Shown here: positions 8,002 through 16,939 of the stretch, piece after piece
Layout of the letters: every line of letters begins with the position of its first letter
How positions within the stretch are numbered: the stretch's first letter is position 1
NCBI RefSeq assembly: GCF_001267885.1
Contig: NZ_CP012382.1
Location: 1,240,001 to 1,304,000 of the forward strand
Direction: 5' to 3'
Source: Streptomyces ambofaciens ATCC 23877
Lineage (GTDB): Bacteria; Actinomycetota; Actinomycetes; Streptomycetales; Streptomycetaceae
Length of the DNA: 64,000 nt
Program-made: the position numbers and the translations under genes
The notes under the pieces: generated by a model
What the model saw: the letters and a program-made list of their open reading frames with translations, nothing else
What the model was told of the DNA's origin: nothing
Database searches by the model: none

Positions 8002-9501
8002 ATGAACGCCCTGAACTCCCTCATGGACGGCTTCGGGACGGCCCTCACCCCGCTCAACCTCCTGTGGGCCGCCGTCGGTGTGCTGCTGGGCACGGCCATC
8101 GGCGTCCTGCCCGGCATCGGCCCCGCGATGGCGGTGGCCCTGCTGCTGCCGGTGACGTACGGGCTGGATCCGGTCGCCGCGTTCATCATGTTCGCCGGCA
8201 TCTACTACGGCGCGATGTTCGGCGGTTCGACCACCTCCATCCTGCTCAACACCCCCGGTGAGAGCGCCGCGGTGGTCGCGGCCATGGAGGGCAACCCCAT
8301 GGCCAAGGCGGGGCGCGGCGCCCAGGCGCTGGCGGCCGCCGCCATAGGCCACTTCGCGGGCGGCATGATCGGCACGGTCCTGCTGGTGGCCCTGGCACCC
8401 GTGGTCGCCGACCTGGCGGTGGACATCGGTGCGCCGGACTACTTCGCCATCATGGTGCTGGCGTTCATCGCCGTGACGTCGGTGCTGGGTTCGTCGCGCG
8501 TCAGAGGCCTGGCCTCCCTGCTGATCGGCCTGACGATCGGACTGGTGGGCCTGGACCAGATGACCGGCCAGCAGCGGCTGACGTTCGGCTCCCTCCAACT
8601 CGCCGACGGCATCGACGTGGTGATCGTCGCGGTCGGCCTGTTCGCGATCGGCGAGGCCCTGTGGGTGGCGGCGCACCTGCGGCGCGGGGCGGCCGAACCG
8701 ATCCCGGTGGGACGCCCCTGGCTCGGTCGCGCCGACGTGAAGCGGACGTGGAAGTCCTGGCTGCGCGGCCCGTTCATCGGGTTCCCGTTCGGCGCCATCC
8801 CGGCGGGCGGCGCGGAGATCCCCACGTTCCTGTCGTACGTCACGGAGAAGAGGCTGTCCCCGCACAAGGACGAGTGGGGCAAGGGCGCGATCGAGGGCGT
8901 GGCGGGTCCCGAGTCGGCCGCGTCGGCCTCGGCGGCGGGCACGCTGGTGTCCATGCTGACCCTGGGTCTGCCGACGACGGCGGTCGCGGCGGTCATGCTG
9001 GCCGCGTTCCAGCAGTACGGCATCCAGCCGGGCCCGCTGCTCTTCGAACGCGAACCGGAGCTGGTCTGGGGCCTGATCGCGTCCCTCTTCGTCGGCATGG
9101 TGCTGCTGCTCGCGCTCAACCTGCCCCTGGCGCCGGTCTGGGCCAAGCTGCTGCGCATCCCGCGGCCGTACCTGTACGCCGGGATCATGTTCTTCGCGGC
9201 CGTCGGCGCCTACGCGGTCGGCGGCGAGGTCGTCGACCTGGTGACCCTGCTCATCATCGGCCTGGTCGGCTTCGGCATGCGGCGCTACGGCCTGCCGATC
9301 CTGCCCGCCGTGATCGGCGTCATCCTCGGCCCCAACGCCGAGCAGCAGCTGCGCCGCGCGCTGCAGATCAGCGACGGCAGCGTGACGGGCCTGGTCGACA
9401 CCCCGTTCGCGGTGACGGTGTACGCGGTGATCGTGCTGCTCCTGGCGTGGCCGCTGCTGAAGCGGGCGGTGATCCACAAGCGCCCCCGGGCCGGCGTCTG
9501 A
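8002..9501 (+). CDS. tctA: Tripartite tricarboxylate transporter, large permease (TctA)
   Basis: This 499-residue protein is the main channel-forming subunit, with about 12 hydrophobic helices. It shows the TctA family signatures [17 protein letters not shown] (about residues 33-49), [20 protein letters not shown] (about 72-91) and the second-half repeat [19 protein letters not shown]...[22 protein letters not shown]. The duplicated glycine/proline loops are diagnostic. Uptake is sodium- or proton-driven with TctC as binding protein. It is the last gene of tctCBA and is followed at 54 bp by a 22-bp perfect hairpin. Confidence 0.95.
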   Translation: MNALNSLMDGFGTALTPLNLLWAAVGVLLGTAIGVLPGIGPAMAVALLLPVTYGLDPVAAFIMFAGIYYGAMFGGSTTSILLNTPGESAAVVAAMEGNPMAKAGRGAQALAAAAIGHFAGGMIGTVLLVALAPVVADLAVDIGAPDYFAIMVLAFIAVTSVLGSSRVRGLASLLIGLTIGLVGLDQMTGQQRLTFGSLQLADGIDVVIVAVGLFAIGEALWVAAHLRRGAAEPIPVGRPWLGRADVKRTWKSWLRGPFIGFPFGAIPAGGAEIPTFLSYVTEKRLSPHKDEWGKGAIEGVAGPESAASASAAGTLVSMLTLGLPTTAVAAVMLAAFQQYGIQPGPLLFEREPELVWGLIASLFVGMVLLLALNLPLAPVWAKLLRIPRPYLYAGIMFFAAVGAYAVGGEVVDLVTLLIIGLVGFGMRRYGLPILPAVIGVILGPNAEQQLRRALQISDGSVTGLVDTPFAVTVYAVIVLLLAWPLLKRAVIHKRPRAGV

Positions 9502-9554
9502 CCGCCCGGCCGGCGAGAACCGGGGTGCGGACCGACTTCGGCCCGGCGGGACAA

Positions 9555-9601
9555 GGGGTTGTCCTTGCCGGTGCCCACGGGGCACCGGCAAGGACAACCC
9601 C
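9555..9601. terminator. Perfect 22-bp stem-loop between convergent genes
   Basis: The left arm (9555-9576) and right arm (9580-9601) are exact reverse complements around a 3-base loop. The structure lies between the tctA stop and the convergent LamG gene stop. It works in both orientations and has no U-tract, as is common for streptomycete terminators. Confidence 0.9.
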
Positions 9602-9624
9602 TGACCTGCGTACCTCTCCGCCCT

Positions 9625-11733
9625 TCAGGAGGCGTAGGCGAAGGACTTCACCTCGGTCGGCGTGAGAGCGCCCCTGAAGACGCGTACGGTGTCCACCCCG
9701 CCGTGGAAGTACTCGCCCCAACCGCCGTCCGCGGTGTGGCCGCGGCCGACGTTCAGCGGGCCGGGAGCCGCCCAGGAGGCGTTGAACCGTGCGGTCGCCA
9801 CGGCCTCACCGCGGACGTACAACGTGATGTGGCCCTCGGAGTCGTCGTACACGACGACCAGCTCTTCGTCATGGGACGTGGGAACACCGGGCGCCGCGAC
9901 GACGGTCTCGGGGGCGCCCGGTTCGTCGCCGTGGGTCACGACCAGCTGCCACTCGGCCGCGGCCGGGTCGTAGCGGACCCGGAAGGCGTCGCGGTCGGCG
10001 TCGCCCTGCGACAGGACGGTCATGGGCCGGTCCGGGGAGGTGTCGGTGGAGCGGACCCGCAGACCGACGCTGTAGCTGTCCGCGGTGTCGACCGGGGGAC
10101 CGTCGGTGGCGGCGTAGTCGTCCGCCCCGTCCAGGGCCAGGTGATCGTTGCCGTCGATGGCCCCCGCGGGAAACTCGACGCACTCGGGGTCCTCCAGGCA
10201 GGCGTCGAAGTCCGGGGTGTAGAACCCCGTCCCGCCGTGCAGCCTGAGCGGCGTGTCGCCGTCCCGGTCGGGGACGCTCCCGTCTTCCGTGCGCTCTATG
10301 TCCCACGCCGCGACCAGGTCGGCGGGGCGTGCCCCCATCCTCTCGATCTCCTCGCCGGAGACCACCCGGTCCCAGACGCGCACGTCGCCGATCTCGCCCC
10401 GCCAGCGCGCACCGCCGTCGCCGCGGGCACGTCCGATCTGGAAGGCGCCGGGGGCGGCCGTCGCCGCCACGCCTGTCTGGGAGGCAACCTCTGTGCCGTT
10501 GACGTGCAGGCTGAGCGTGCCGTCCTCGGCGTCGTACAGGCCGGTCAGGTGGGCCCAGCCGCCCTCCGTGGCGCTGCCGCCGGTGACGCGCGCGCCGCCG
10601 TAGCCGAAGGCCCACTCGGCCTTGCCGTCCGCGGCAGGGCTCAGGCCGAGGGTGACGGCCGAAGTGCCGTCGCCGGCGTCCTGGCTGGCGACGGTCATCG
10701 CGGTGTCGGTGGCGGCGGGGCGGGCCCAGGCGGAGAGGGCGAACGTCCCGTCGGTGTCGGCCACGGAGACGTCCGGCGTGAGATAGCTGTTGCCCCGGCC
10801 GTCGAGGGCGACGGTGGCGGTGAGGTCGGTACGGGAGGGAGCGGGGGCGCCGAAGACGACCCCGTCCTCGGCGCGGGCCGCGGGACCCGTCTCCGCTGCG
10901 GCGGTGCCGGACCCCGCCGGATCCGCGAGCGTCCAGTGGGCCACGGGAGCCCGGCCCTCGGCGACGCGCAGCCAGTGGGTCGTCCGGGCGCTGGTGCGGC
11001 CCGTCCGGTCGATGGCGGCGACCTGCATGTAATAGGGCCCGCTGTGCTCCGGCATCCACCGGACGGTGACCGGCCCACCGGGTTCTTCGGGCCGGACCCG
11101 CCCGTGCCGGGAGCCGAGGACGGAGTAGTCGTACTCGACGACGTCCTCGGACGGGGAGTCGAACGTGAAGCTGCCGTAGACACCGACCCCGTCGTGCCAG
11201 GCCATGTCGTCGGGATACTGCTCGGACACCACCGTCGGGGACTCCGGGTTCACCGTGTCGATGATGAACCGGCAGGTGGTGCCCGGTCCTTCGTCGCTCC
11301 AGGCGGAGACCGCCCCCTCGTCGTCGACAGCGCGGACGTGCCAGGAGACGACGGTGTCGGCGGGAAGATCCGATGTCCGCCACAACTGGGTGGCGGGGGA
11401 CTTCAGCGCGGGCGAGGTGTATGTGCGGTGCTGCTCGCCCCCGTCGGCATCGGTCCAGCTGAGGGCGAACTCGGCCCCGGCCGCGTTGGTCTCCCACGGC
11501 TCGTTGTCCTCGGTCGGGTCCTCCACGACAGCCCTCAGGTCGGGCGCGCGGGGCACGTACACGGGGTCGTCGGAACATGCCTTGGCGGAGTCGGTGGTGA
11601 GGGTCGCGGTACTTGGCCGCAGGGGCGGAAGGTTCTCATCCGCCGCCGCGGCGAGGCCCGGGGTGGTGGCGACCAGCGCCGCCGCCAGTACCGTGGCGGC
11701 GGTGACGCTGCGCCGACGGGAACGTGCTCTCAT
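9625..11733 (-). CDS. Secreted protein with two LamG (concanavalin-like) domains
   Basis: This 702-residue exported protein of unknown role has a signal peptide (MRARSRRR, hydrophobic core TAATVLAAALVATTPGLA, cleavage near AAA-DE). Residues ~35-265 look like beta-sandwich/fibronectin-type segments. Two LamG domains follow, at about 268-460 (HWTLADP...FALSAWARP...HVNGTEV...EIGDVRVWDRV) and 475-700 (AAWDIER...GLRVRS...TLYVRGEAV...VDTVRVFRGAL). LamG folds usually bind carbohydrate or surface glycans. I chose the ATG at 11733 because AGGGGGA precedes it and the signal peptide begins there. A 34-residue upstream extension is open but lacks export features. No catalytic domain is visible. Confidence 0.9.
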   Translation of the reverse strand: MRARSRRRSVTAATVLAAALVATTPGLAAAADENLPPLRPSTATLTTDSAKACSDDPVYVPRAPDLRAVVEDPTEDNEPWETNAAGAEFALSWTDADGGEQHRTYTSPALKSPATQLWRTSDLPADTVVSWHVRAVDDEGAVSAWSDEGPGTTCRFIIDTVNPESPTVVSEQYPDDMAWHDGVGVYGSFTFDSPSEDVVEYDYSVLGSRHGRVRPEEPGGPVTVRWMPEHSGPYYMQVAAIDRTGRTSARTTHWLRVAEGRAPVAHWTLADPAGSGTAAAETGPAARAEDGVVFGAPAPSRTDLTATVALDGRGNSYLTPDVSVADTDGTFALSAWARPAATDTAMTVASQDAGDGTSAVTLGLSPAADGKAEWAFGYGGARVTGGSATEGGWAHLTGLYDAEDGTLSLHVNGTEVASQTGVAATAAPGAFQIGRARGDGGARWRGEIGDVRVWDRVVSGEEIERMGARPADLVAAWDIERTEDGSVPDRDGDTPLRLHGGTGFYTPDFDACLEDPECVEFPAGAIDGNDHLALDGADDYAATDGPPVDTADSYSVGLRVRSTDTSPDRPMTVLSQGDADRDAFRVRYDPAAAEWQLVVTHGDEPGAPETVVAAPGVPTSHDEELVVVYDDSEGHITLYVRGEAVATARFNASWAAPGPLNVGRGHTADGGWGEYFHGGVDTVRVFRGALTPTEVKSFAYAS

Positions 11734-11911
11734 ACGGTTCGGTCCCCCTGGTTCGATGATGCGTCCTTCGTGCGACCGATCGCCTCCCCCGGCGCACGCG
11801 AGCACCCGAGGACCAGTGGCTGACACGCTCACCATCGGTCTCGGGCGGCTCGACTATAGAGCGATCTTCGAACGCGTACGCGAGTTTTGATCCGGCAGGT
11901 TCGCCTCTCCG

Positions 11912-12334
11912 TCACCCGAGGAACGACAGCCGCACCCGGCGGTCCGGGTTGTCCCTGTTGGTGTCCACCAGGCACACCGACTGCCAGGTTCCGAGTTCCA
12001 GCCGTCCGCCGATCACCGGCAGGGTCGCGTGGGGCGGTACGAAGGCGGGGAGGACGTGGTCGCGGCCGTGGCCGGGGCTGCCGTGGCGGTGCTGCCAGCG
12101 GTCGTCGGCGGGGAGCAGGGTGTGCAGCGCGGCGAGCAGGTCGTCGTCGCTGCCCGCGCCGGTCTCGATGATCGCGATCCCGGCGGTGGCGTGCGGCACG
12201 AAGACGTTGAGGAGGCCGTCGCGGCCGCCGGCGACCTCGCGCAGGAAGGACTCGCAGTCACCGGTGATGTCGGCGACCCGTTCCGCCGAGCCGGTGGCGA
12301 GGTTCAGGACTCGGGTGGTGAAGGCGTCTGGCAT
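11912..12334 (-). CDS. YjbQ/UPF0047 family protein
   Basis: This 140-residue protein belongs to the conserved UPF0047 family (TIGR00149), some members of which show weak thiamine-phosphate synthase activity. Family motifs are GLLNVFVPHATAGIAIIE, then HRHGSPGHGRDHVLPAFVPPHATLPVIGGRLELGTWQSVCLVDTN split across the C-terminal half. The HATAG and HGRDH histidines are the conserved putative active-site residues. The ATG at 12334 follows GGAGG by 2 bases; an in-frame ATG 9 bases upstream is the alternative. The open frame extends to 12517, but that part lacks family similarity. The physiological role is uncertain. Confidence 0.9.
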   Translation of the reverse strand: MPDAFTTRVLNLATGSAERVADITGDCESFLREVAGGRDGLLNVFVPHATAGIAIIETGAGSDDDLLAALHTLLPADDRWQHRHGSPGHGRDHVLPAFVPPHATLPVIGGRLELGTWQSVCLVDTNRDNPDRRVRLSFLG

Positions 12335-12395
12335 GCCCTCCATCCTGGCGTACGCGGCGGTCCGGACGCGGGAGCGTCGGGGCCGAGGCAGGACG

Positions 12396-12455
12396 GACGG
12401 GAGAAGGACGGGCCAGGGAACGGCCGACGGGAGAAGGGCGGGCCGGGGGAAGATC
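12396..12455. repeat. 30-bp direct repeat, 2 copies
   Basis: Two adjacent 30-bp units start at 12396 and 12426 and share most of their first 22 bases (GACGGGAGAAGG/ACGGGCC). They lie in the divergent gap between the YjbQ gene and the flavoprotein gene, 28 bp before the latter's GTG. Confidence 0.6.
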
Positions 12456-12482
12456 GGGGCCCTCCGCTCCGTTGGTAGAAAC

Positions 12483-13562
12483 GTGAACAACACTCGCGAG
12501 GTCGAGGTCGTCGTCATCGGTGCCGGTCAGGCGGGGCTCGCCGCGGCCCACCATCTGCGGCGCACCGGGTGGGAGCCGGACCGTGACTTCGTCGTGCTCG
12601 ACCACGCCCCCGGCCCCGGAGGCGCCTGGCAGTTCCGCTGGCCGTCGCTGACGTACGGCAAGGTGCACGGGATGCACTCCCTGCCGGGCATGGAGCTGAC
12701 CGACGCCGATCCGGGCCGGCCGTCCGCGGAGGTGGTCGGCGAGTACTTCGCGGCGTACGAGCGGGCCTTCGACCTGCGCGTGCGGCGGCCCGTCGACGTG
12801 CGTGCGGTGCGCGAGGGCACGGGCGGGCGACTGCTCGTCGAGACCTCGGCGGGAGCCTGGTCGACGCGGGCGCTGATCAACGCGACGGGCACCTGGGACC
12901 GGCCCTTCTGGCCGCGCTACCCGGGGCAGGAGACCTTCCGGGGACGGCAACTGCACACCGCGCGGTACACCGGTCCCGAGGAGTTCGCCGGGCAGCGGGT
13001 GGTCGTGGTGGGCGGCGGCGCCTCGGGGACGCAGCACCTGCTGGAGATCGCTCCGTACGCCGCGGCCACCACGTGGGTGACCAGGCGGCCTCCCGTCTTC
13101 CGCGAGGGCCCCTTCGACGAGAACGCGGGCCGGGCTGCGGTGGCGCTCGTGGAGGAACGGGTACGGCAGGGCCTGCCGCCCAAGAGCGTGGTGTCGGTGA
13201 CCGGGCTGCCGCTGAACGACGCGATCCGGGCCGGGCTGGCGTCGGGGGTGCTGGACCGGCGGCCCATGTTCGACCGGATCACGCCCGAGGGGGTCGAGTG
13301 GAGCGACGGGCGGCGCGTGGAAGCCGACGTCATCCTGTGGGCGACCGGGTTCCGGGCCGCCATCGACCATCTGAGACCGCTGCGGCTGCGGGAGGCGGGC
13401 GGCGGCATCCGGGTCGAGGGGACGCGCGCGGTCGCCGACCCGCGCGTGCATCTCGTCGGTTACGGGCCGTCCGCCAGCACCATCGGCGCCAACCGGGCCG
13501 GGCGCGCGGCCGTACGGGACATCAGGCGGCTGCTGGCCGAACGGGAGCGGGTCGCCGCGTGA
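12483..13562 (+). CDS. FAD/NAD(P)-dependent flavoprotein monooxygenase/oxidoreductase
   Basis: This 359-residue flavoprotein starts at GTG 12483. The FAD-binding Rossmann motif is VVVIGAGQAGLAAAHHL (about residues 9-25) and the second, NAD(P)H-binding motif is VVVVGGGASGTQHLLE (about 171-186). The motif VILWATGFRAA near residue 290 is the family's conserved ATG segment. The overall layout matches small single-component flavoprotein monooxygenases of the CzcO/YpdA-like group. It stands alone between a divergent YjbQ gene and a convergent mltG-like gene, so context gives no substrate. No good Shine-Dalgarno precedes the chosen start. Confidence 0.88.
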   Translation: MNNTREVEVVVIGAGQAGLAAAHHLRRTGWEPDRDFVVLDHAPGPGGAWQFRWPSLTYGKVHGMHSLPGMELTDADPGRPSAEVVGEYFAAYERAFDLRVRRPVDVRAVREGTGGRLLVETSAGAWSTRALINATGTWDRPFWPRYPGQETFRGRQLHTARYTGPEEFAGQRVVVVGGGASGTQHLLEIAPYAAATTWVTRRPPVFREGPFDENAGRAAVALVEERVRQGLPPKSVVSVTGLPLNDAIRAGLASGVLDRRPMFDRITPEGVEWSDGRRVEADVILWATGFRAAIDHLRPLRLREAGGGIRVEGTRAVADPRVHLVGYGPSASTIGANRAGRAAVRDIRRLLAERERVAA

Positions 13563-13574
13563 CGTCCCGCCCGG

Positions 13575-14441
13575 TCACGTGGCCAGGTCCTCCTTGGCGG
13601 CGTCCTGCCGGACGCGGTTGAACTCGGCGACGTTGCGCTGGTGCTCGGCGTAGTCGGCGGTGAACCGGGTGTCGCCGGGCTTGACCGTGACGAAGTACAG
13701 CCAGTCGCCGGGGGTGGGGTTGATCGCGGCGCGCATCGCCTCGTCGCCCGGGTTGGCGATGGGGGTGGGCGGCAGACCCATGCGCTGGTACGAGTTGTAC
13801 GGGCTGTCGATCCGGGTGTCCTTCGCGGTGGTGTTCAGAGTGGACCGGCCCAGGGCGTAGTTGATGGTGGAGTCCATCTGCAGCGGCATACCGCGTTCCA
13901 GCCGGTTGAAGATCACCCGGGCGGCCTTGGCCATGTCCCGCTGGCCGGCGGCCTCCGCCTGCACGATGCTGGCGATGGTGACGGCCTGGTAGACGTTCAG
14001 GGCGTTGCGCTGGGCGCCCGCGGCGACCGGCGCGCCGGTGAACTTCTCGTTCGCCTTGTCGACCATGGCCGCCAGCAGCTTCTCCGGGGTCGGGGCCTCG
14101 CCGAGCGGGTACGTCGCCGGGAAGAGGTAGCCCTCGGGGTTGCCCTCGGCGTCGTTCGGCAGCTTGAGGTCGGCCTTGGCCAATGACTTCCTGGTGGTGC
14201 CGGCGGGCAGGGCGAGGGCCTTGTCGACGGCCGCGTAGACCTGGGTCGCGCGCCAGCCCTCCGGGATCACGAGGGACGTGGGGCCCGACTCGCCCTCGTC
14301 GTCCGTCGTCAGCAGCGGCACCGCCACGGCGGTGCCGGCGACGACGGCGCCGGTCACGATCAGGGCGATACGGCCCCGGCGCGTCAGTCGGATCGTTCTC
14401 CTGGTGCCTCTCGCACTGCGCGGCGGAATGTTCGTCTGCAT
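13575..14441 (-). CDS. Short MltG-like endolytic transglycosylase
   Basis: This 288-residue membrane-anchored protein carries the YceG/MltG domain that cleaves nascent peptidoglycan to stop glycan elongation. A basic N terminus and one transmembrane helix (GRIALIVTGAVVAGTAVAVPLL, about residues 21-42) precede the catalytic domain (about 60-285). Key motifs are IASIVQAEAA, whose glutamate aligns with E218 of E. coli MltG, and FNRLERGMPLQMDSTINYALG, plus PYNSYQRMGLPPTPIANPG. It is shorter than canonical MltG (340 residues or more) because the LysM-like spacer is reduced, and it is probably a second paralogue. It follows the ABC exporter gene by 43 bp on the same strand. Confidence 0.9.
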   Translation of the reverse strand: MQTNIPPRSARGTRRTIRLTRRGRIALIVTGAVVAGTAVAVPLLTTDDEGESGPTSLVIPEGWRATQVYAAVDKALALPAGTTRKSLAKADLKLPNDAEGNPEGYLFPATYPLGEAPTPEKLLAAMVDKANEKFTGAPVAAGAQRNALNVYQAVTIASIVQAEAAGQRDMAKAARVIFNRLERGMPLQMDSTINYALGRSTLNTTAKDTRIDSPYNSYQRMGLPPTPIANPGDEAMRAAINPTPGDWLYFVTVKPGDTRFTADYAEHQRNVAEFNRVRQDAAKEDLAT

Positions 14442-14484
14442 GCGGGCACGGTAACCCTCATATGCAAGCAAACCCGGCATATCG

Positions 14485-16287
14485 TCATTTTGTCGGCGCC
14501 AGTCGGGCGTCCCGGCGCACCAGTGCCGCGTACCTGCCCTCCTGGGCCAGCAGCTCCTCGTGCGTGCCCTGTTCCGCCAGGCGCCCCGAGTCGAGGACCA
14601 CGATGCGGTCGGCGTCCCGGACGGTGGACAGGCGGTGCGCGATGGTGATGGTGGTGCGGTTGGCGGACAGTGCGTCGATCGCGTCCTGCACGGCGGCCTC
14701 GGTACGCGTGTCCAGGGCGCTGGTGGCCTCGTCGAGGACGAGGACGGGCGGGTCGCGGAGGATGGTGCGGGCGATGGCCAGGCGCTGTTTCTCACCGCCG
14801 GAGAAGCGGTGGCCGCGCTCGCCCACGACCGTGTCGTACCCGTCGGGCAGGGCGGCGATGTGGTCGTGGATCTGGGCCGCCCTCGCCGCCGCCTCCAGCT
14901 CCGCGTCGGTGGCGTCCGGCTTGGCGAAGCGCAGGTTCTCGGCGACCGAGGCGTGGAAGAGGTACGTCTCCTGCGAGACGACGCCGACCGCGCGGGCGAG
15001 GGTGTCGAAGTCGAGGTCGCGCACATCCACCCCGTCGAGGGTGACCCGGCCACCCGTCACGTCGTACAGCCGCGGCACCAGGTGGCCGAGGGTGGACTTG
15101 CCGGCGCCGGTGGGGCCGACGACGGCGAGGCTGCTGCCCGCGGGGACGGTGACGTCGATGCCGTCGAGTACCGGGGTGCCCTTGCCGTCGTAGCGGAACT
15201 CGACGTTCTCGAACCGGACCTCGCCCTTGATGTGGTCGAGGTGGCGGGGGTCGTCCCGCTCGGTGATGTCGATCGGCAGGTCGAGGTACTCGAAGATCCG
15301 CTGGAAGAGCGCGAGCGAGGCCTGGATCTGGACGCCGGTCGACAGCAGGCTCACGGTCGGGCGGAAGAGGCCCTGCTGGAGCGAGACGAAGGCGACGATC
15401 GTGCCGAGCGAGACATCGGGGCCGCCGAGCTGGAGGGCGATGCCGGCGGTCCAGTAGATGACGGCCGGCATGGCGGCCATGACGATCGTGATGACCGCCA
15501 TCCGCCAGCGGCCCGCCATGTTCGACCTGATCTCCAGGTCGACCAGGCTCTCGGACTCGTCGGCGAAGGCGCGGGTGAGCGAGTCGGAACGACCCATGGT
15601 GCGGCCCAGCAGGATGCCGCTGACGGAGAGCGACTCGGTGACCGTGGCGGCCATCGCGGCCATCTGCTTCTGGCGCCGGGTGGTGATCTTCCGGCGTTCC
15701 CGCCCGACGCGGCGGCTGATCCACACGAACACCGGCAGGAGGAGCAGCGAGACGACGGTGAGGCGCCAGTCCAGGACGACCATGGCGGCGATCGTGGCGA
15801 CCACGCTGGTGAGGTTGGAGACCAGGGAGGTCGCCGTGGACGTGACGGTGGCCTGCATGCCGCCGATGTCGTTGGCGATGCGGGACTGGACCTCGCCCGT
15901 GCGGGTGCGGGTGAAGAAGGCGAGGGACATCTGCTGCAGCCGGCCGTAGACGGCGGTGCGCAGGTCGTGCATGACGCGCTGGCCGACGGTGGTCGAGATC
16001 AGCGTCTGCAGGACACCGAAGACGCTGGTGAGGACGGCGCCGAGGATCATGCCGAGGGCGAGCAGGCTCAGCAGGCCCGTGCGCCCCTCGGGGAGGGCGA
16101 CGTCGAGGATCTCCTTCAGCAGGAAGGGTGTGGCGACCGACACCAGCGACGCGGCGCCGACGAGCAGGCCGACGATCGCGAGCCGGCCGCGGTAGGGGCG
16201 GAAGAGTCTCAGAATGCGGCGCACCTGCCGCGGCTGCTCCTTCGCCTCGGCGGGTGCGGTCCAGGCGGACTCGTGATCGGGATGCAT
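14485..16287 (-). CDS. ABC exporter, fused permease and ATPase
   Basis: This 600-residue half-transporter forms a homodimeric multidrug/lipid-type exporter. Six transmembrane helices lie in residues ~35-320. The nucleotide-binding domain (~355-600) has Walker A VGPTGAGKST, Q-loop VSQETYLF, signature FSGGEKQRLA (a tolerated LSGGQ variant), Walker B VLVLDEATSALD and the H-loop histidine in IAHRLST. All ATPase residues are intact. It is transcribed divergently from a marR gene across an AT-richer promoter region, so it is likely the repressor's target and induced by a toxic compound. Confidence 0.94.
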   Translation of the reverse strand: MHPDHESAWTAPAEAKEQPRQVRRILRLFRPYRGRLAIVGLLVGAASLVSVATPFLLKEILDVALPEGRTGLLSLLALGMILGAVLTSVFGVLQTLISTTVGQRVMHDLRTAVYGRLQQMSLAFFTRTRTGEVQSRIANDIGGMQATVTSTATSLVSNLTSVVATIAAMVVLDWRLTVVSLLLLPVFVWISRRVGRERRKITTRRQKQMAAMAATVTESLSVSGILLGRTMGRSDSLTRAFADESESLVDLEIRSNMAGRWRMAVITIVMAAMPAVIYWTAGIALQLGGPDVSLGTIVAFVSLQQGLFRPTVSLLSTGVQIQASLALFQRIFEYLDLPIDITERDDPRHLDHIKGEVRFENVEFRYDGKGTPVLDGIDVTVPAGSSLAVVGPTGAGKSTLGHLVPRLYDVTGGRVTLDGVDVRDLDFDTLARAVGVVSQETYLFHASVAENLRFAKPDATDAELEAAARAAQIHDHIAALPDGYDTVVGERGHRFSGGEKQRLAIARTILRDPPVLVLDEATSALDTRTEAAVQDAIDALSANRTTITIAHRLSTVRDADRIVVLDSGRLAEQGTHEELLAQEGRYAALVRRDARLAPTK

Positions 16288-16354
16288 GGGCTCCTACGGG
16301 GGGGCGACAGGTGAGGGAGTGAGGGAGGTGCCGGGGAGCCTGCGGATCACGGGT

Positions 16355-16397
16355 TCCGGGCGGACTTCCGACAATGATCCGGGCGGACTTCCGGCAA
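16355..16397. repeat. 20-bp direct repeat, 2 copies 23 bp apart
   Basis: TCCGGGCGGACTTCCGACAA (16355-16374) recurs with one mismatch at 16378-16397, inside the 5' leader of the ABC exporter gene and just downstream of its predicted promoter. A shorter pair, TGCGGATCA, flanks it at 16341 and 16401. It may be a regulatory site or a chance duplication. Confidence 0.65.
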
Positions 16398-16405
16398 CCT
16401 TGCGG

Positions 16406-16435
16406 ATCATAGCTCATTGTTACCTATACTCACAA
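16406..16435 (-). promoter_or_regulatory. Predicted promoter of the ABC exporter gene
   Basis: On the minus strand TTGTGA (16430-16435) and TATGAT (16406-16411) are separated by 18 bp, a good match to the vegetative sigma-factor consensus for Streptomyces. It overlaps the inverted repeat assigned to the MarR regulator. Confidence 0.6.
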
Positions 16436-16438
16436 TGA
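16414..16438. promoter_or_regulatory. Inverted repeat, candidate MarR operator
   Basis: TCATTGT (16414-16420) and ACAATGA (16432-16438) form exact 7-bp arms around 11 bp. It covers the predicted -35 box of the exporter promoter and lies 25 bp upstream of the marR start. Occupancy would block both genes. Assignment to the adjacent MarR is inference. Confidence 0.6.
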
Positions 16439-16462
16439 ACATCATCCTGATATTGTTCCCGC

Positions 16463-16924
16463 ATGACCGCCCCCGATCCCGACGGCCTGCTCGCCGAGCA
16501 GTTGCTGCGGCTCACCCGCCGGGTGCACCGCATCCAGAAGCGCCATCTCGAACACCGCGACCTCGGCATCACACCGGCCCAGTCCCGGCTGCTGCGCACG
16601 CTGGCACACTACGGCTCGCCGCCCCGCATGGCCGACCTGGCCGAGCGTCTGGAGGTGGTGCCCCGGGCGGTGACGACGCTGGTCGACGGTCTGGAGGCCG
16701 CGGGCAAGGTGCGCCGCGTCCCGGACCCGGCGAACCGCAGGGTGATCCGGATCGAGCTCACCGACGACGGACACAGGGCCCTGCGGGAGCTGCACGGCGC
16801 GCGCCGCTCCGCCGCGGAGGAGATCCTGGCGCCGCTGACGGGCGAGCAGCGCACGGTGCTCGGTGGGCTGCTGGACACGCTGGTCGACGGGCCCGGCGTC
16901 GCGCGGGGCGGCCCTGCCGGGTGA
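16463..16924 (+). CDS. MarR family transcriptional regulator
   Basis: This 153-residue dimeric winged-helix repressor has the MarR core ITPAQSRLLRTLAHYGSPPRMADLAERLEVVPRAVTTLVDGLEAAG (about residues 36-80) and the wing PDPANRRVIRIELTDDG. It is divergent from the ABC exporter and probably represses it until a drug-like ligand binds. There is no clear Shine-Dalgarno before the ATG at 16463, so initiation may be weak or partly leaderless. Its stop is 15 bp from that of the convergent L,D-transpeptidase-like gene. Confidence 0.94.
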   Translation: MTAPDPDGLLAEQLLRLTRRVHRIQKRHLEHRDLGITPAQSRLLRTLAHYGSPPRMADLAERLEVVPRAVTTLVDGLEAAGKVRRVPDPANRRVIRIELTDDGHRALRELHGARRSAAEEILAPLTGEQRTVLGGLLDTLVDGPGVARGGPAG

Positions 16925-16939
16925 CCGGGGCACGCGCCC

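Noticed and set aside
12343..12517. A 58-residue N-terminal extension of the YjbQ protein
   Set aside because: The extension is Pro/Arg-rich shadow sequence that overlaps the divergent flavoprotein start. The YjbQ family begins at the internal ATG with GGAGG.
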